Shown: in pieces, positions 1 to 8,393 of the stretch
How the letters are laid out: every line of letters starts with the position of its first letter
Numbering within the stretch: the first letter of the stretch is position 1
Assembly: GCA_045106555.1 (NCBI GenBank)
Contig: JBGCET010000014.1
Span: 124,001 to 188,000, forward strand
Reading direction: 5' to 3'
Source of the DNA: JANQOZ01 sp045106555
Lineage (GTDB): Bacteria > Pseudomonadota > Gammaproteobacteria > Xanthomonadales > SZUA-38
DNA: 64,000 nucleotides
Notes under the pieces: generated by a model
Database searches by the model: none
What the model was told of the DNA's origin: nothing
What the model saw: only the letters and a program-made list of their open reading frames with translations
Program-made: the position numbers and the translations under genes

Positions 1-245
1 TTAAAACGATCCTCACTGATGATATTGACTTCGGAGGCGCGGGATCTCAGTTGCCCGTAAAGGCATTGAGAGAAGCTGTCCTCGGTTTCAATGACCGCAT
101 CTTGGCGGTTAGTTAAGATCACCACCGCGTCGTCCCCGGTCATCACCAGTTCTTCCTGCATGTATTCTTCAACCCGGGCTGTGACACAACCGGTCAGGGT
201 AACAATCAGTGCTGCACTAATGCCGAGCTGGGCCGGGTTTTTCAT
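1..245 (-). CDS. Lipoprotein, 3' end outside window (partial)
   Basis: An open frame runs from an ATG at 243-245 to the window edge without a stop, giving about 81 residues. The N-terminus MKNPAQLGISAALIVTLTGC is a lipoprotein signal peptide ending in a TLTGC lipobox, so the product is probably lipid-anchored in the envelope. The visible mature part (EEYMQEELVMTG and onward) is mixed polar sequence with one further Cys near residue 62. I do not recognise a family. The start overlaps the stop of the upstream lipoprotein gene (ATGA at 242-245), so the two are translationally coupled. They are divergent from the large envelope operon beginning at 1176 and may belong to the same locus. Confidence 0.7.
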   Translation of the reverse strand, partial: MKNPAQLGISAALIVTLTGCVTARVEEYMQEELVMTGDDAVVILTNRQDAVIETEDSFSQCLYGQLRSRASEVNIISEDRF

Positions 246-886
246 GGTGAGGTAACCTCCGGTGGTGTTTCGGGGGGGGGGGGTAGGGGCGCTCGCCACT
301 GCTCTTTCTCTACAACCCCTTTAAACTGACTGACCATGGCCGCCGCAGCGTCGCGTAACGCCAGCGTTGTTGCTTCGCCCAATGATTCGTTCCCGTTGAC
401 AAACTTTTTGCGGTCTTTGCCGTAGGCGACAAACGGCCAGTAGCCAACGATGGTGCCCTGATCGGAGTACAGCCGAATCTGGTATTTCATGGAGACGGCG
501 TAGAAATTGGTAGCAGTTTCCTGGGGTGACAGGAACGCGTATTCCTCCAGCACGGGCTCCAGCACCAGGTCAACGCCATAGGCTGAGTTGTCACCGTCGG
601 GGCTGGGCACGCTGATGGTTTGTTCAAACAATGCGCCAAAAATTTTGTCATACACCGCCAGCTGTTTTGTTCCCAGCTCAAATTCGAGTTTGCCTTCCTC
701 TTCTTTGAATACGTACTCGCTGAATTCCGGGCTGTAATAAATTCCCGCGCTAAATGGCATGGCTTGCACCACGGGTTCAGGGAATTCACTCTCGATGACC
801 ACCGTGCCGGCACAACCGGCGAGCGTGAGAACGGCAAGCAGCCCGGGAACGGTGCCCAAGCAGAATTTCGAGTAAGGAGTCGTCAA
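242..886 (-). CDS. Hypothetical lipoprotein with poly-proline tail
   Basis: The 214-residue product has a signal peptide ending in the lipobox LAGC (Cys25), so it is very likely an envelope lipoprotein. The mature domain (about residues 30-195) shows alternating strand-like segments such as SMKYQIRLYSDQG and a helix near ALRDAAAAMVSQF; I do not recognise the family. The C-terminus is a proline-rich tail (APLPPPPETPPEV) encoded partly by a run of 12 cytosines on the coding strand, which could slip. The stop overlaps the start of the next lipoprotein gene. It lies 290 bp from the divergent operon at 1176, so a link to that operon is plausible but inferred only from position. Confidence 0.75.
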   Translation of the reverse strand: MTTPYSKFCLGTVPGLLAVLTLAGCAGTVVIESEFPEPVVQAMPFSAGIYYSPEFSEYVFKEEEGKLEFELGTKQLAVYDKIFGALFEQTISVPSPDGDNSAYGVDLVLEPVLEEYAFLSPQETATNFYAVSMKYQIRLYSDQGTIVGYWPFVAYGKDRKKFVNGNESLGEATTLALRDAAAAMVSQFKGVVEKEQWRAPLPPPPETPPEVTSP

Positions 887-972
887 ACTTTGTAGCCTCT
901 CAATTGGCGTCTCTCAAGATTGTGACCGGCCAAGCGACCGTTTCGTTGCATTGAGCACCATATTAGCAGTCT

Positions 973-992
973 GCGGCTTGGCTTGAAGCCGC
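973..992. other. Inverted repeat in divergent intergenic region
   Basis: GCGGCTT (973-979) and AAGCCGC (986-992) form a perfect 7-bp stem around a 6-nt loop. It lies between the divergent lipoprotein genes (ends 886 and 1176). A run of six T begins about ten bases after the stem, too far for a classic intrinsic terminator. It could be an operator or an RNA hairpin; nothing else in 887-1094 is recognisable. Confidence 0.35.
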
Positions 993-1094
993 CTGGCTCG
1001 GTTTTTTGATGCAGTCGTCACCAGAACTTAATGCGTCATCGTCTATTATCGGGCCGTCTATAACTACGAAAGCATTAGTATATTCGCGGCAAGA

Positions 1095-1126
1095 CCGACA
1101 ACATGCAACTATTTCGCCTCTATAAT
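1095..1126 (+). promoter_or_regulatory. Putative sigma-70 promoter of the accessory operon
   Basis: A consensus TATAAT lies at 1121-1126. Upstream hexamers are poor: ACAACA at 1098-1103 gives a 17-bp spacer, and CCGACA at 1095-1100 gives 20. Transcription would start near 1133, leaving about 43 nt of leader before the ATG at 1176. This also argues against a gene start at 1125, which would overlap the -10 box. Confidence 0.5.
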
Positions 1127-1175
1127 GGTCTTGGTAAGCAGCGAATCAATCTTTTACCGTATGGAGACGGTCCCG

Positions 1176-2330
1176 ATGACCCAGTTCGTTAGAGTCGACA
1201 AGCCCTACAACCAAGCGCCCGTGGCGCTGGCGGAATCGAACGGGCGTTCGCGCGCCGGAAACCATTACCCGGTTTTTCTCCGCGTTTCCCAGCCCGTTCG
1301 GCTTACAGCCGCTGCCTTCGTTGTCGCTTTTGCGGTCAGCGGCTGTTCAACGCCGGCCCAAACGATGCCGCCGCCGACTCAGATGCCCAGCTCATCACCG
1401 CCGTCGATGCCGTCGTCAGCGCCGCCATCCATGCCGTCGCCAAGCAGCATGCCTTCGGTTAGTCCGCCGTCTGCCTCGCCACCGTCCCCCAGCATGCCCT
1501 CACCCAGCATGCCTTCGCCGCCCAGCGGCCAAAGCTCGCCGAGTAGCGCGCAAGCCGGTCAACCTCCAGCCAGTTCCGCCGGATCTGAGTCAGATTCGGG
1601 CGAGTCAGCCAGTCAAAGCGCAGCTGACGCGGGTTCCAGCGGCAACAGTGAGTTGGAGGTTCTGGAACCGGAAGAGTCTGAAGTCGCCGATTCTGATGCT
1701 GAGCCCACTTGGGATGACGGCGAAACTGGCGCTGAGGAGTCTTTGGCTGAATCGTCAGACTCGGCCGCGGCCGGGTCAGCAGGCGGCGGCGGGGAGTCTG
1801 CTGATGGCAGCGAGTCCGAACAAATGGCTTCGGCCACCGCAGGCCGTCCCGGCGGTGGATCGCCGATCGGTACCGAGGAGTCTTTGGACGCCGAACTCAA
1901 TAGTTCACTGGAGATCTTTGAAGGCGAAATGGAACGCACCATTACCGTTCTTGCCTCCACCGATCCCGCTGACGGTGAGTCGTCGGGGCCGGCCGGCGGA
2001 GCCGGTGGCTCCGAGGGTGAAGGCGGAACCTTCGATCAAAACGGTCAGGGTGCAGAATTGGTATTGGTCAACGGTGATCCATCGCTGCTGCCCGGCACCC
2101 AGGACAGCGACGGCGACAGCGGCAGCGAACCCGTGTCTGGCCGCCCGGGACTCGAAGGTGGCGGCAGCGCTAACGAAACCTACCCAAGGGTTCCCGGCGA
2201 TGTTGGCAACGGTCAGGACGACGACGTGGTAGCACGCCAAATTCGCGAAGCCGCGGTCAACGAAGACGACCCCGGACTGCGTGAAAAACTGTGGGAAGAG
2301 TACCGAAATTACAAACGATCAATTCAATGA
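1176..2330 (+). CDS. Ser/Pro/Met- and acid-rich low-complexity lipoprotein
   Basis: First gene of the accessory operon. I place the start at ATG 1176, preceded by GGAG (1163-1166) and downstream of the -10 box; this gives 384 residues. The lipobox Cys is residue 57 (AFAVSGC), so the n-region is unusually long and charged. After the Cys comes a region of degenerate PSMPS/SPPS repeats to about residue 125, then a long Ser/Glu/Asp/Gly-rich stretch with no obvious folded domain. The last ~35 residues (VVARQIREAAVNEDDPGLRE and onward) look like a charged helix and are the most family-like part. It is probably an extended envelope-spanning or surface linker. The stop overlaps the upstream ATG option of the next gene. 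Function unknown. Confidence 0.75.
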   Translation: MTQFVRVDKPYNQAPVALAESNGRSRAGNHYPVFLRVSQPVRLTAAAFVVAFAVSGCSTPAQTMPPPTQMPSSSPPSMPSSAPPSMPSPSSMPSVSPPSASPPSPSMPSPSMPSPPSGQSSPSSAQAGQPPASSAGSESDSGESASQSAADAGSSGNSELEVLEPEESEVADSDAEPTWDDGETGAEESLAESSDSAAAGSAGGGGESADGSESEQMASATAGRPGGGSPIGTEESLDAELNSSLEIFEGEMERTITVLASTDPADGESSGPAGGAGGSEGEGGTFDQNGQGAELVLVNGDPSLLPGTQDSDGDSGSEPVSGRPGLEGGGSANETYPRVPGDVGNGQDDDVVARQIREAAVNEDDPGLREKLWEEYRNYKRSIQ

Positions 2331-2338
2331 GGATTGCC

Positions 2339-3592
2339 ATGCTCAGGTCTAACTTTTTGACAACTTTGCCGGTCAATTTCCAGGTCTCCGCCAGGATTCG
2401 CCAGCTGGCTCTCCTGATAGCCTGTGCCGTCACGCTGTCGGCCTGCACTACCCAAACAGTAAAAACGGTCAACTCGGTGCCCATCGACAAAGCCGATCAG
2501 GAGTTGTCCCAGGAGCAGCTGCTGGATGTGGGGCTGCAGATCTTTGATCCGGGTATTCCCGCCGATCAGAAAGACCAGGACGATGACAATATTTATCCCG
2601 CCGTACGCCGCGCTGAAGCTCGGTATGTGCCTTACCTGCTAAAGACCACCTTGGAGGAGTCCAACCAGTGGGGTGCGGTGAGGGTGCTGCCGGGTAACGA
2701 CCCGTCTTCCGAAGTCACGGTGACCGGAGAAATTCGACATTCCGACGGCGTAGTTCTTGAGGTGAGAGTGACTGTCACCGACGCCACCGGGCGCCAGTGG
2801 CTGGACAAAAAATATGCAGACCTCGCCACCCAGTTCGCTTACCGGGATGATGTTGACTACCAGGGCGATGCGTTTCAGGACCTCTACAACCTGGTAGCCA
2901 ACGATATCCGCAAGGCCCGCGATGAGCTTAGTCGCGAAGAGCTGACGCAGATTCGAACAGTGGCCAATCTGCGTTATGCCGCTGAGGTTGCGCCGGACGC
3001 CTTCGGTGAACATTTGTCGGAAGACAAAAACGGTGACGTGGTGATTAATCGATTGCCGGCCTACGACGACCCAATGATGCGCCGGGTTAACCGCATCCGC
3101 GAGAGCGAATTTCTATTCATTGATACCGTGGATCAGCAATACGCGGTGTTCTATCAGCAAATGGATCCCAGCTACGACCAGTGGCGGAGATATTCCTATG
3201 AAGAGACGCTGGCTGAAGAAGACATCAAGCGGTCGGCTCGAACTCGCGCGCTGGCGGGCCTGCTCGGGGTGGTTGGCGGCGCCGCAATTTCCTCATCGGC
3301 CAATGGCAACTGGGCCCAGAACAGCATCGGTAATGCCGCTGCCCTGGGTGGGCTATATGCGTTAAAGCAAAGTTACGATACCTATCAGGAAGCGAAGATC
3401 CACCAAGAGGCCCTAAAAGAATTGGCGGCTTCATTTGATGCTGAAGTGAAGCCCATCGTGCTTGAGGTAGAAGGGGAAGTGGTAAAGCTCAATGGTTCCC
3501 TGGATGCTCAGTACAAAGAGTGGCGTCGCCTGATGCGGGAAATTTACGAAACCGAAACCGGCATCCCGGTTGCTGACGCGGTCCCTCAATAA
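2339..3592 (+). CDS. Lipoprotein with glycine-rich C-terminal segment
   Basis: The product is a lipoprotein: the signal segment QLALLIACAVTLSAC ends at Cys36 when the start is ATG 2339, which has GAGG at 2329-2332. An in-frame ATG at 2327 overlaps the previous stop and is the alternative. The mature protein has an alpha/beta domain (about residues 85-190, with VTVTGEIRHSDG and VRVTVTDATG strands), a helical region, then a hydrophobic glycine-rich segment (LAGLLGVVGGAAISSSANG) like a glycine zipper, and a C-terminal helix to residue 417. The glycine-rich segment could insert into or lie against a membrane. I do not recognise a named family. It is in the same operon as the pseudokinase gene that starts 6 bp downstream. 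Confidence 0.75.
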   Translation: MLRSNFLTTLPVNFQVSARIRQLALLIACAVTLSACTTQTVKTVNSVPIDKADQELSQEQLLDVGLQIFDPGIPADQKDQDDDNIYPAVRRAEARYVPYLLKTTLEESNQWGAVRVLPGNDPSSEVTVTGEIRHSDGVVLEVRVTVTDATGRQWLDKKYADLATQFAYRDDVDYQGDAFQDLYNLVANDIRKARDELSREELTQIRTVANLRYAAEVAPDAFGEHLSEDKNGDVVINRLPAYDDPMMRRVNRIRESEFLFIDTVDQQYAVFYQQMDPSYDQWRRYSYEETLAEEDIKRSARTRALAGLLGVVGGAAISSSANGNWAQNSIGNAAALGGLYALKQSYDTYQEAKIHQEALKELAASFDAEVKPIVLEVEGEVVKLNGSLDAQYKEWRRLMREIYETETGIPVADAVPQ

Positions 3593-3598
3593 ACCTTC

Positions 3599-5848
3599 AT
3601 GTCATCTAACATCACAACGCTGGAAGCCTTCAGCGACCGGCAGGTTTTGCCCGATGGCGATGGCCATGAGCTGCGTGCAACATTGTCCGGCAAACCGGTT
3701 CGGTTGCGCCGAATTGCCGATCTTGAGGCCGCGGCGGAATCGATAGCTCAAAGGCAGACAGTGTTGGCAGCACTCAGTCACCCTGCCATCGTGTTAGACG
3801 AGGGAGTGGCCACTTCCGACCAGGGTGTTTATGCCTGGCGGACTGATGGTGATGAACGACCCATTGCGAACACGAACTTGGCCGATCGGCTGGCGCTGGC
3901 TCAAAGACTGTGTGAAGCCCTGGGTCAAATCCACCGTTTGGGCACGGGTCATGGCGGGCTGGACCAGGTCAGCCAAACCAACGATGGTGAACTCAGGCTG
4001 GTTGATCCGGGTTATCGAGATGATGAGTCGCCGGAAAAAGACATGCAGGCATTGGGGCAGCTGCTGTTTCGTTGGGAAACACAACAATCTGCAGAACCAC
4101 TGGATGATCATCAGCGTGCGGCTGCACTGGCCCAGCAGTCTGCCGCCAGGCCGTTGCCACCTCGCCTGAGTACGCTGATTCTCAAACTCCTGGCAAGCCA
4201 AAGTAACCATCAAGCTGGCGGCACTCTTTCTGCGTTCGAGACGGCAGAGGAGTTGGAGGACGTTCGGCTCGCACTGATCCGTGCTGACGCTCAGGTTCTG
4301 GCTCATTGGCAAACGGAACCGGTAACGCCCGTTGTGTCTTCAGCCCCACCGGCTGCGACTGAGCCGTCACCCGCAGTGGGTGCGGCGTCCCGTCGTGATA
4401 ACGCCAGTCCGTCACGATGGCCCATGCTGCTGGCCGGCACTGCGGCGGCCGCACTCGTTTTGGGCATCGTCTATGTGGTCAGAGTATTGCCTGAGAGAAT
4501 GACGCCGGTAGACGAGCCTGAGCCGGTGGCGGCGATTGTTGCCGCGCCGGAGCCCGTCCCGGTAGCGTCGCAACCAGCGCCTCTCAGCCAGGCAGACCTG
4601 GAACGAATGCTGCGTCAGCGTGAAGCGGCTCAGGCCATCTTGGATGAGTTGATCAACCTGCAGCTGGAGTTGGAAGACCAGCAGGTTGAACGTTGGGCCG
4701 AGCGGTCGTTCAACGCAGCCGCTGAGTTAGCCGCCCAGGGTGATGAGCCGTTTCGGGCTCAGGCATTTGAGCGCGCGTTGGAGCTGTATACCAAAGCTTT
4801 CGGTCAAATGCGCGAAGTGGCGGCCCTCAGGCCTATTGTTGTTGCCGAAGCTCTGGAGCGTGGCACCTTGGCGCTGAGGCAGGGCCAAGGTGATGCGGCC
4901 GATGATGCGTTTTCGTTGGCCTTGGCCATCGATCCAGAAAATGCTCTGGCCGCCAGCGGCAAGGCCCGTGCGCAAACGCTTGATCAAGTCAGGACTCTCA
5001 TGAGTCAGGCCAGCACAGCACTGGGCGACCAAGACCTTGGGTTAGCGAAGACGCTGCTGGAACAGGTCATGGGCCTGGACCCATTGACCGATGGTGCCCA
5101 ATCGCTGTTGGTCGACGTTAACGCCCAACTGGCTGATGCTGCCTTCAGGGCAGCGATGTCGGAGGGGTTGAACGCATTGGGCAGCGGACGTTTCAGCGAC
5201 GCGCGCAACGCGCTGAACCGAGCCCTGGCAATGCGTCCTTCGTCGCAGGCTCCCCGCGACGCCTTGCTGGAGGTCAGCCGCAGAGAACGGGACAGCCTGG
5301 TAACCCGGGACAGCGCACTGGCGCAAAACGCGGTGGAGCAGGAACGCTGGGAAGCGGCCATTAAGCACTTTAATGACATGCTCCGGCGTGATCCCAATGT
5401 GCGCCAGGCTCAGGAAGGCTTGTCTCGGGCTGAGGCGCGCCTGGATCTGGAAGCCCGATTGTTGGCCATGTTGACCGACCCGTCGACACTCTGGTCGGAC
5501 AAAGGCCGGGCTGAGTCACGCTCGTTGCTTTACGACGCCCGGGCGGTGGACAACGTGGGGCCGCGACTGGCCGACCAGCTCACCCGCTTAACCCGGCAAA
5601 TCGACTTGGCGGGCCAGCCCCGGCAGGTCATCATTGAGTCTGACAGCGCATGCAATGTTGTGGTGTACAAGGTCGCCAGGCTGGGGCAATTCGATCAGCG
5701 ACAGCTGGAGCTCCTGCCCGGTCCTTACACTGCCGTGGGCACCCGGGATGGTTATCGGGATGTGCGGGTGGAGTTCATGGTGCCGGCGGGCCAACAGGTA
5801 CCGCCGGTGGAACTGCGCTGTGAAGAACAGGTACTGGCCAGAGGTTGA
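3599..5848 (+). CDS. Pseudokinase-like / TM / TPR protein
   Basis: The 749-residue protein has an N-terminal domain (about 1-230) resembling a bacterial Ser/Thr kinase (the pattern GQIHRLGTGHGGLDQ then LRLVDPGYR), but key residues are missing. The VAIK lysine position reads VRLRR, the HRD position reads GHG (117-119), and DFG reads DPG (136-138). It is therefore probably a catalytically dead scaffold. A single membrane helix follows at about 276-297. Residues 320-650 are helical repeats of TPR type with long amphipathic helices. The C-terminus (676-749) looks like a PEGA-type beta domain (LELLPGPYTAVGTRDGYRDV). Topology would put the pseudokinase in the cytoplasm and the TPR/PEGA part in the periplasm. 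It sits between a lipoprotein gene and the PEGA/SUMF1 gene in one operon. Confidence 0.7.
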   Translation: MSSNITTLEAFSDRQVLPDGDGHELRATLSGKPVRLRRIADLEAAAESIAQRQTVLAALSHPAIVLDEGVATSDQGVYAWRTDGDERPIANTNLADRLALAQRLCEALGQIHRLGTGHGGLDQVSQTNDGELRLVDPGYRDDESPEKDMQALGQLLFRWETQQSAEPLDDHQRAAALAQQSAARPLPPRLSTLILKLLASQSNHQAGGTLSAFETAEELEDVRLALIRADAQVLAHWQTEPVTPVVSSAPPAATEPSPAVGAASRRDNASPSRWPMLLAGTAAAALVLGIVYVVRVLPERMTPVDEPEPVAAIVAAPEPVPVASQPAPLSQADLERMLRQREAAQAILDELINLQLELEDQQVERWAERSFNAAAELAAQGDEPFRAQAFERALELYTKAFGQMREVAALRPIVVAEALERGTLALRQGQGDAADDAFSLALAIDPENALAASGKARAQTLDQVRTLMSQASTALGDQDLGLAKTLLEQVMGLDPLTDGAQSLLVDVNAQLADAAFRAAMSEGLNALGSGRFSDARNALNRALAMRPSSQAPRDALLEVSRRERDSLVTRDSALAQNAVEQERWEAAIKHFNDMLRRDPNVRQAQEGLSRAEARLDLEARLLAMLTDPSTLWSDKGRAESRSLLYDARAVDNVGPRLADQLTRLTRQIDLAGQPRQVIIESDSACNVVVYKVARLGQFDQRQLELLPGPYTAVGTRDGYRDVRVEFMVPAGQQVPPVELRCEEQVLARG

Positions 5849-5887
5849 CCTTTGGCAGCTCAGCTGCCCTGACAAGGATCACAGGAA

Positions 5888-8011
5888 ATGACAGACGTAA
5901 AATCGCCGGTTGCCGGCCAGCAAGCTGACAACGAAGCCTTTGAGGTCATAACGCCGACCTCTTTCCAGCCCGCGAGCAAAGTGGCCCGGGCCGGAGTCGG
6001 CGGTGTTTCCTGGTGGGTCGTGGGCAGTTTTTCGTTGCTCGGTTTGGTTGCGCTATGTGCACTGTACGTGTTCACCGCTCGCTCGGTGCTGATTGAAATT
6101 TCTCCGCCGCCGGAGTCCATGGCGCTGGACGGTGCGTTGTTGTTCCCGCTAAAGCTGGGAGATCGCTGGCTACTGCACCCGGGCAGTTACCAGCTGGACG
6201 CGCAGCTGGAGGGTTACCATCCGCTGGGCAGCGAGTTTGACGTTCGCTCCGTTGATGGTCAGGCCTTTACCTTCGCCCTTCAGAAGCTGCCAGGCCTGTT
6301 GTCTGTCACGGCACCCAACATTTCCGGTGCCCACGTTTGGGTTGACGGTCAGCCAGTCAGTCCAGCACCGCTGAGCCAACATCAACTGGAACCCGGTAGT
6401 TACGAATTGACGGTGCGGGCACCCCGTTACCGAGACTTCTCAACCACAGTCGACATCGAGGGCAGGCAGCTGGAGCAAACCGTTGAGGCGGCTTTGGAAC
6501 CGGCGTGGGCGGATGTGGAAATTGTCAGCATGCCGATCGGCGCGACACTTTATGTCGACGGCGACCCGGTCGGCGAAACGCCGTTGACGGCACAGATCAT
6601 TGAGGGTGAGCGAACATTGTCATTGCAGCTGGAAGGATTCAAGGACTGGTCAAGCGACATGCCGGTCACCGCGGGCGCACAGCTCAGTTTGCCGCCAGTG
6701 ACTTTGATACCCGCTGACACACTGATTTCGGTTGCCAGCTCGCCGGAAAGCGCCAGCGTTACCGTCGACGGTGAATATCGTGGTCAAACGCCGCTGAGAC
6801 TGGCGCTTGCCCCCGGGCGTTCTTATCGCCTGGCCTTTACCCGTGCGGGGTTCGAATCCAGCACCCGAGTGCTGGACGTGGCGGATGGGGATGACACGCG
6901 ATTGAATGTTCGCCTTAAACCGATTCTGGGTGCCGTACAGATGGCGGGTGAGCCGGCAGACGCAGAAGTTTTTGTGGAGGGCGTGTTTCAGGGCCGCCTC
7001 AACGACCGTTTTGAGCTAGCGGCGCATCCCCAGCGTATTGAGGTTCGCAAACAAGGATTTCAGACCTACTCCACCACCGTGACCCCCAGTCCTTCTCAGG
7101 AACAGTTACTGAACGTTGCGCTGGTAAGTTTCGCGGAAGCAGCCGCCGCAGCCAACCCAGACACCCTGGTGCTGAGCACCGGCTATGAATTGAAACTGGT
7201 TCGACCTGGCGGGGTTTATCGCCTTGGCAGTCCGCGCCGGGAGCAGGGCAGGCGGTCTAACGAATTCATTCGCCAGGTGGAATTGAGCAGACCGTTTTAC
7301 CTGGGTAAACGTGAGGTGACTAATCTGGAATTCAAAGCCTTCGACGGCAGTCATGAATCGGGAATTGCCAGCGCCAACAGCCTGAGCCTGAAAGATCAAC
7401 CTGTGGTCAAGGTCAGCTGGAACAAAGCAGCACAATTTTGTAATTGGCTTAGCGACAAGGAAGGGCTGCCGGCGGCATACCGGGCCCGTGATGGAGTGAT
7501 GGTCGCTGTTTCGCCGATGAATACCGGGTACCGTTTGCCCAGCGAGGCAGAATGGGCCTACGCCGCCCGCTATGGTGCCAGCGATCAGTCGGCCCGCAAA
7601 TATCCGTGGGGTGCTCAGATGCCGCCACCTGCTGACTCGGGAAACTATGCCGGCAGTGAATCCAGCGCGGAGGTCGAACGTGGCCTGTCAAACTATGCCG
7701 ATCAATATCCGGCGACGTCCCCTGTCGCCACATATGCCAGCAGCACTCTGGGGTTTTACGACCTGGGTGGTAATGTGCATGAATGGATTCACGATTATTA
7801 CCGAATCAGCAGTGGCGGCCTGGGCAATGTGCCCAAAGACCCGCTGGGGGGTGCTGACGGCAATAACCACGTGATTCGTGGTTCCAGCTGGCGTAGCGGC
7901 AGCATCACCGAGCTTCGCCTGGCGTGGCGTGATCAGGGCTCTGGCGGCAAAGATGACATAGGCTTCCGTGTTGCCCGCTACATCGATACTTCGGGAGCGC
8001 CCGCGCCATGA
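5888..8011 (+). CDS. Membrane-anchored PEGA-repeat / SUMF1-domain protein
   Basis: The 707-residue protein has one membrane helix (about 42-64, VVGSFSLLGLVALCALYVF) and then four PEGA-like beta units. These start near residues 135, 208, 279 and 347, each with a pattern like VTVDGEYRGQTPL and a following LxPGxY/R turn. The C-terminal domain (about 438-705) is a formylglycine-generating-enzyme (SUMF1) fold: YLGKREVTNLEF, GYRLPSEAEWAYAARYG, YPWG, GNVHEW and a terminal GFRVARY. The two active-site cysteines of true FGEs are absent, as the region reads RGSSWRSGSITELRLAWRD. The domain is more likely a binding module than an oxidase. It is preceded by AAGGA at 5874-5878 and overlaps the next gene by ATGA. 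Confidence 0.85.
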   Translation: MTDVKSPVAGQQADNEAFEVITPTSFQPASKVARAGVGGVSWWVVGSFSLLGLVALCALYVFTARSVLIEISPPPESMALDGALLFPLKLGDRWLLHPGSYQLDAQLEGYHPLGSEFDVRSVDGQAFTFALQKLPGLLSVTAPNISGAHVWVDGQPVSPAPLSQHQLEPGSYELTVRAPRYRDFSTTVDIEGRQLEQTVEAALEPAWADVEIVSMPIGATLYVDGDPVGETPLTAQIIEGERTLSLQLEGFKDWSSDMPVTAGAQLSLPPVTLIPADTLISVASSPESASVTVDGEYRGQTPLRLALAPGRSYRLAFTRAGFESSTRVLDVADGDDTRLNVRLKPILGAVQMAGEPADAEVFVEGVFQGRLNDRFELAAHPQRIEVRKQGFQTYSTTVTPSPSQEQLLNVALVSFAEAAAAANPDTLVLSTGYELKLVRPGGVYRLGSPRREQGRRSNEFIRQVELSRPFYLGKREVTNLEFKAFDGSHESGIASANSLSLKDQPVVKVSWNKAAQFCNWLSDKEGLPAAYRARDGVMVAVSPMNTGYRLPSEAEWAYAARYGASDQSARKYPWGAQMPPPADSGNYAGSESSAEVERGLSNYADQYPATSPVATYASSTLGFYDLGGNVHEWIHDYYRISSGGLGNVPKDPLGGADGNNHVIRGSSWRSGSITELRLAWRDQGSGGKDDIGFRVARYIDTSGAPAP

Positions 8012-8364
8012 TTTCGTTCAACCATATTGGTGTCCGGTTGGTTACCGTCGGTTTTGTTCTGGCGCTGTGCGCGCCTCTCGCAATCGGCCAAATGGCGCCC
8101 GCCGAAGCGGCCCCGGGTCAAGCAGATGCCGATGCACAATCGACACCACCACCAGTGTGCGCAGAGGCGCCCGCTGAAGACACGGCGACAATACCTGATG
8201 AAGCAACATCGGCCACCGAGTCAGAAGACTGTGTCGCCGGTGCGCCGGAAGATGGGCTTGGGGAAAATACCGATCCCGACGAAATGCGCGCATCCATGCG
8301 CCGTTTTGTGCCCAGTGAACAAATTTCTGAAGACAGTTCAGTAGCGTTTCCCAACGACATCTGA
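8008..8364 (+). CDS. Small exported hypothetical protein
   Basis: The 118-residue product begins with a signal peptide (LVTVGFVLALCAPLAIGQ) and is otherwise an Ala/Glu/Asp/Pro-rich, probably disordered chain. Two cysteines in the mature part (PPPVCAEAP and SEDCVAGAP) could form a disulfide in the periplasm. The C-terminus (MRRFVPSEQISEDSS) is the only segment that looks structured. The start overlaps the stop of the PEGA/SUMF1 gene (ATGA), so it is co-translated with it. I do not recognise a family. Its position just before the channel gene suggests a periplasmic accessory peptide, which is inference. Confidence 0.7.
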   Translation: MISFNHIGVRLVTVGFVLALCAPLAIGQMAPAEAAPGQADADAQSTPPPVCAEAPAEDTATIPDEATSATESEDCVAGAPEDGLGENTDPDEMRASMRRFVPSEQISEDSSVAFPNDI

Positions 8365-8393
8365 GCAATGACAATGACAAGGACCCTGCCCAC

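Noticed and set aside
1381..1560. Short repeats resembling a CRISPR or tandem array
   Set aside because: The repeats are degenerate, in frame, and encode PSMPS/SPPS units; no constant repeat-spacer spacing exists.
1321..2232. 303-codon Arg/Pro-rich frame overlapping the low-complexity lipoprotein
   Set aside because: The alternative frame is a by-product of GC-rich Ser/Pro codons; the lipoprotein frame has the signal peptide, lipobox and ribosome site.
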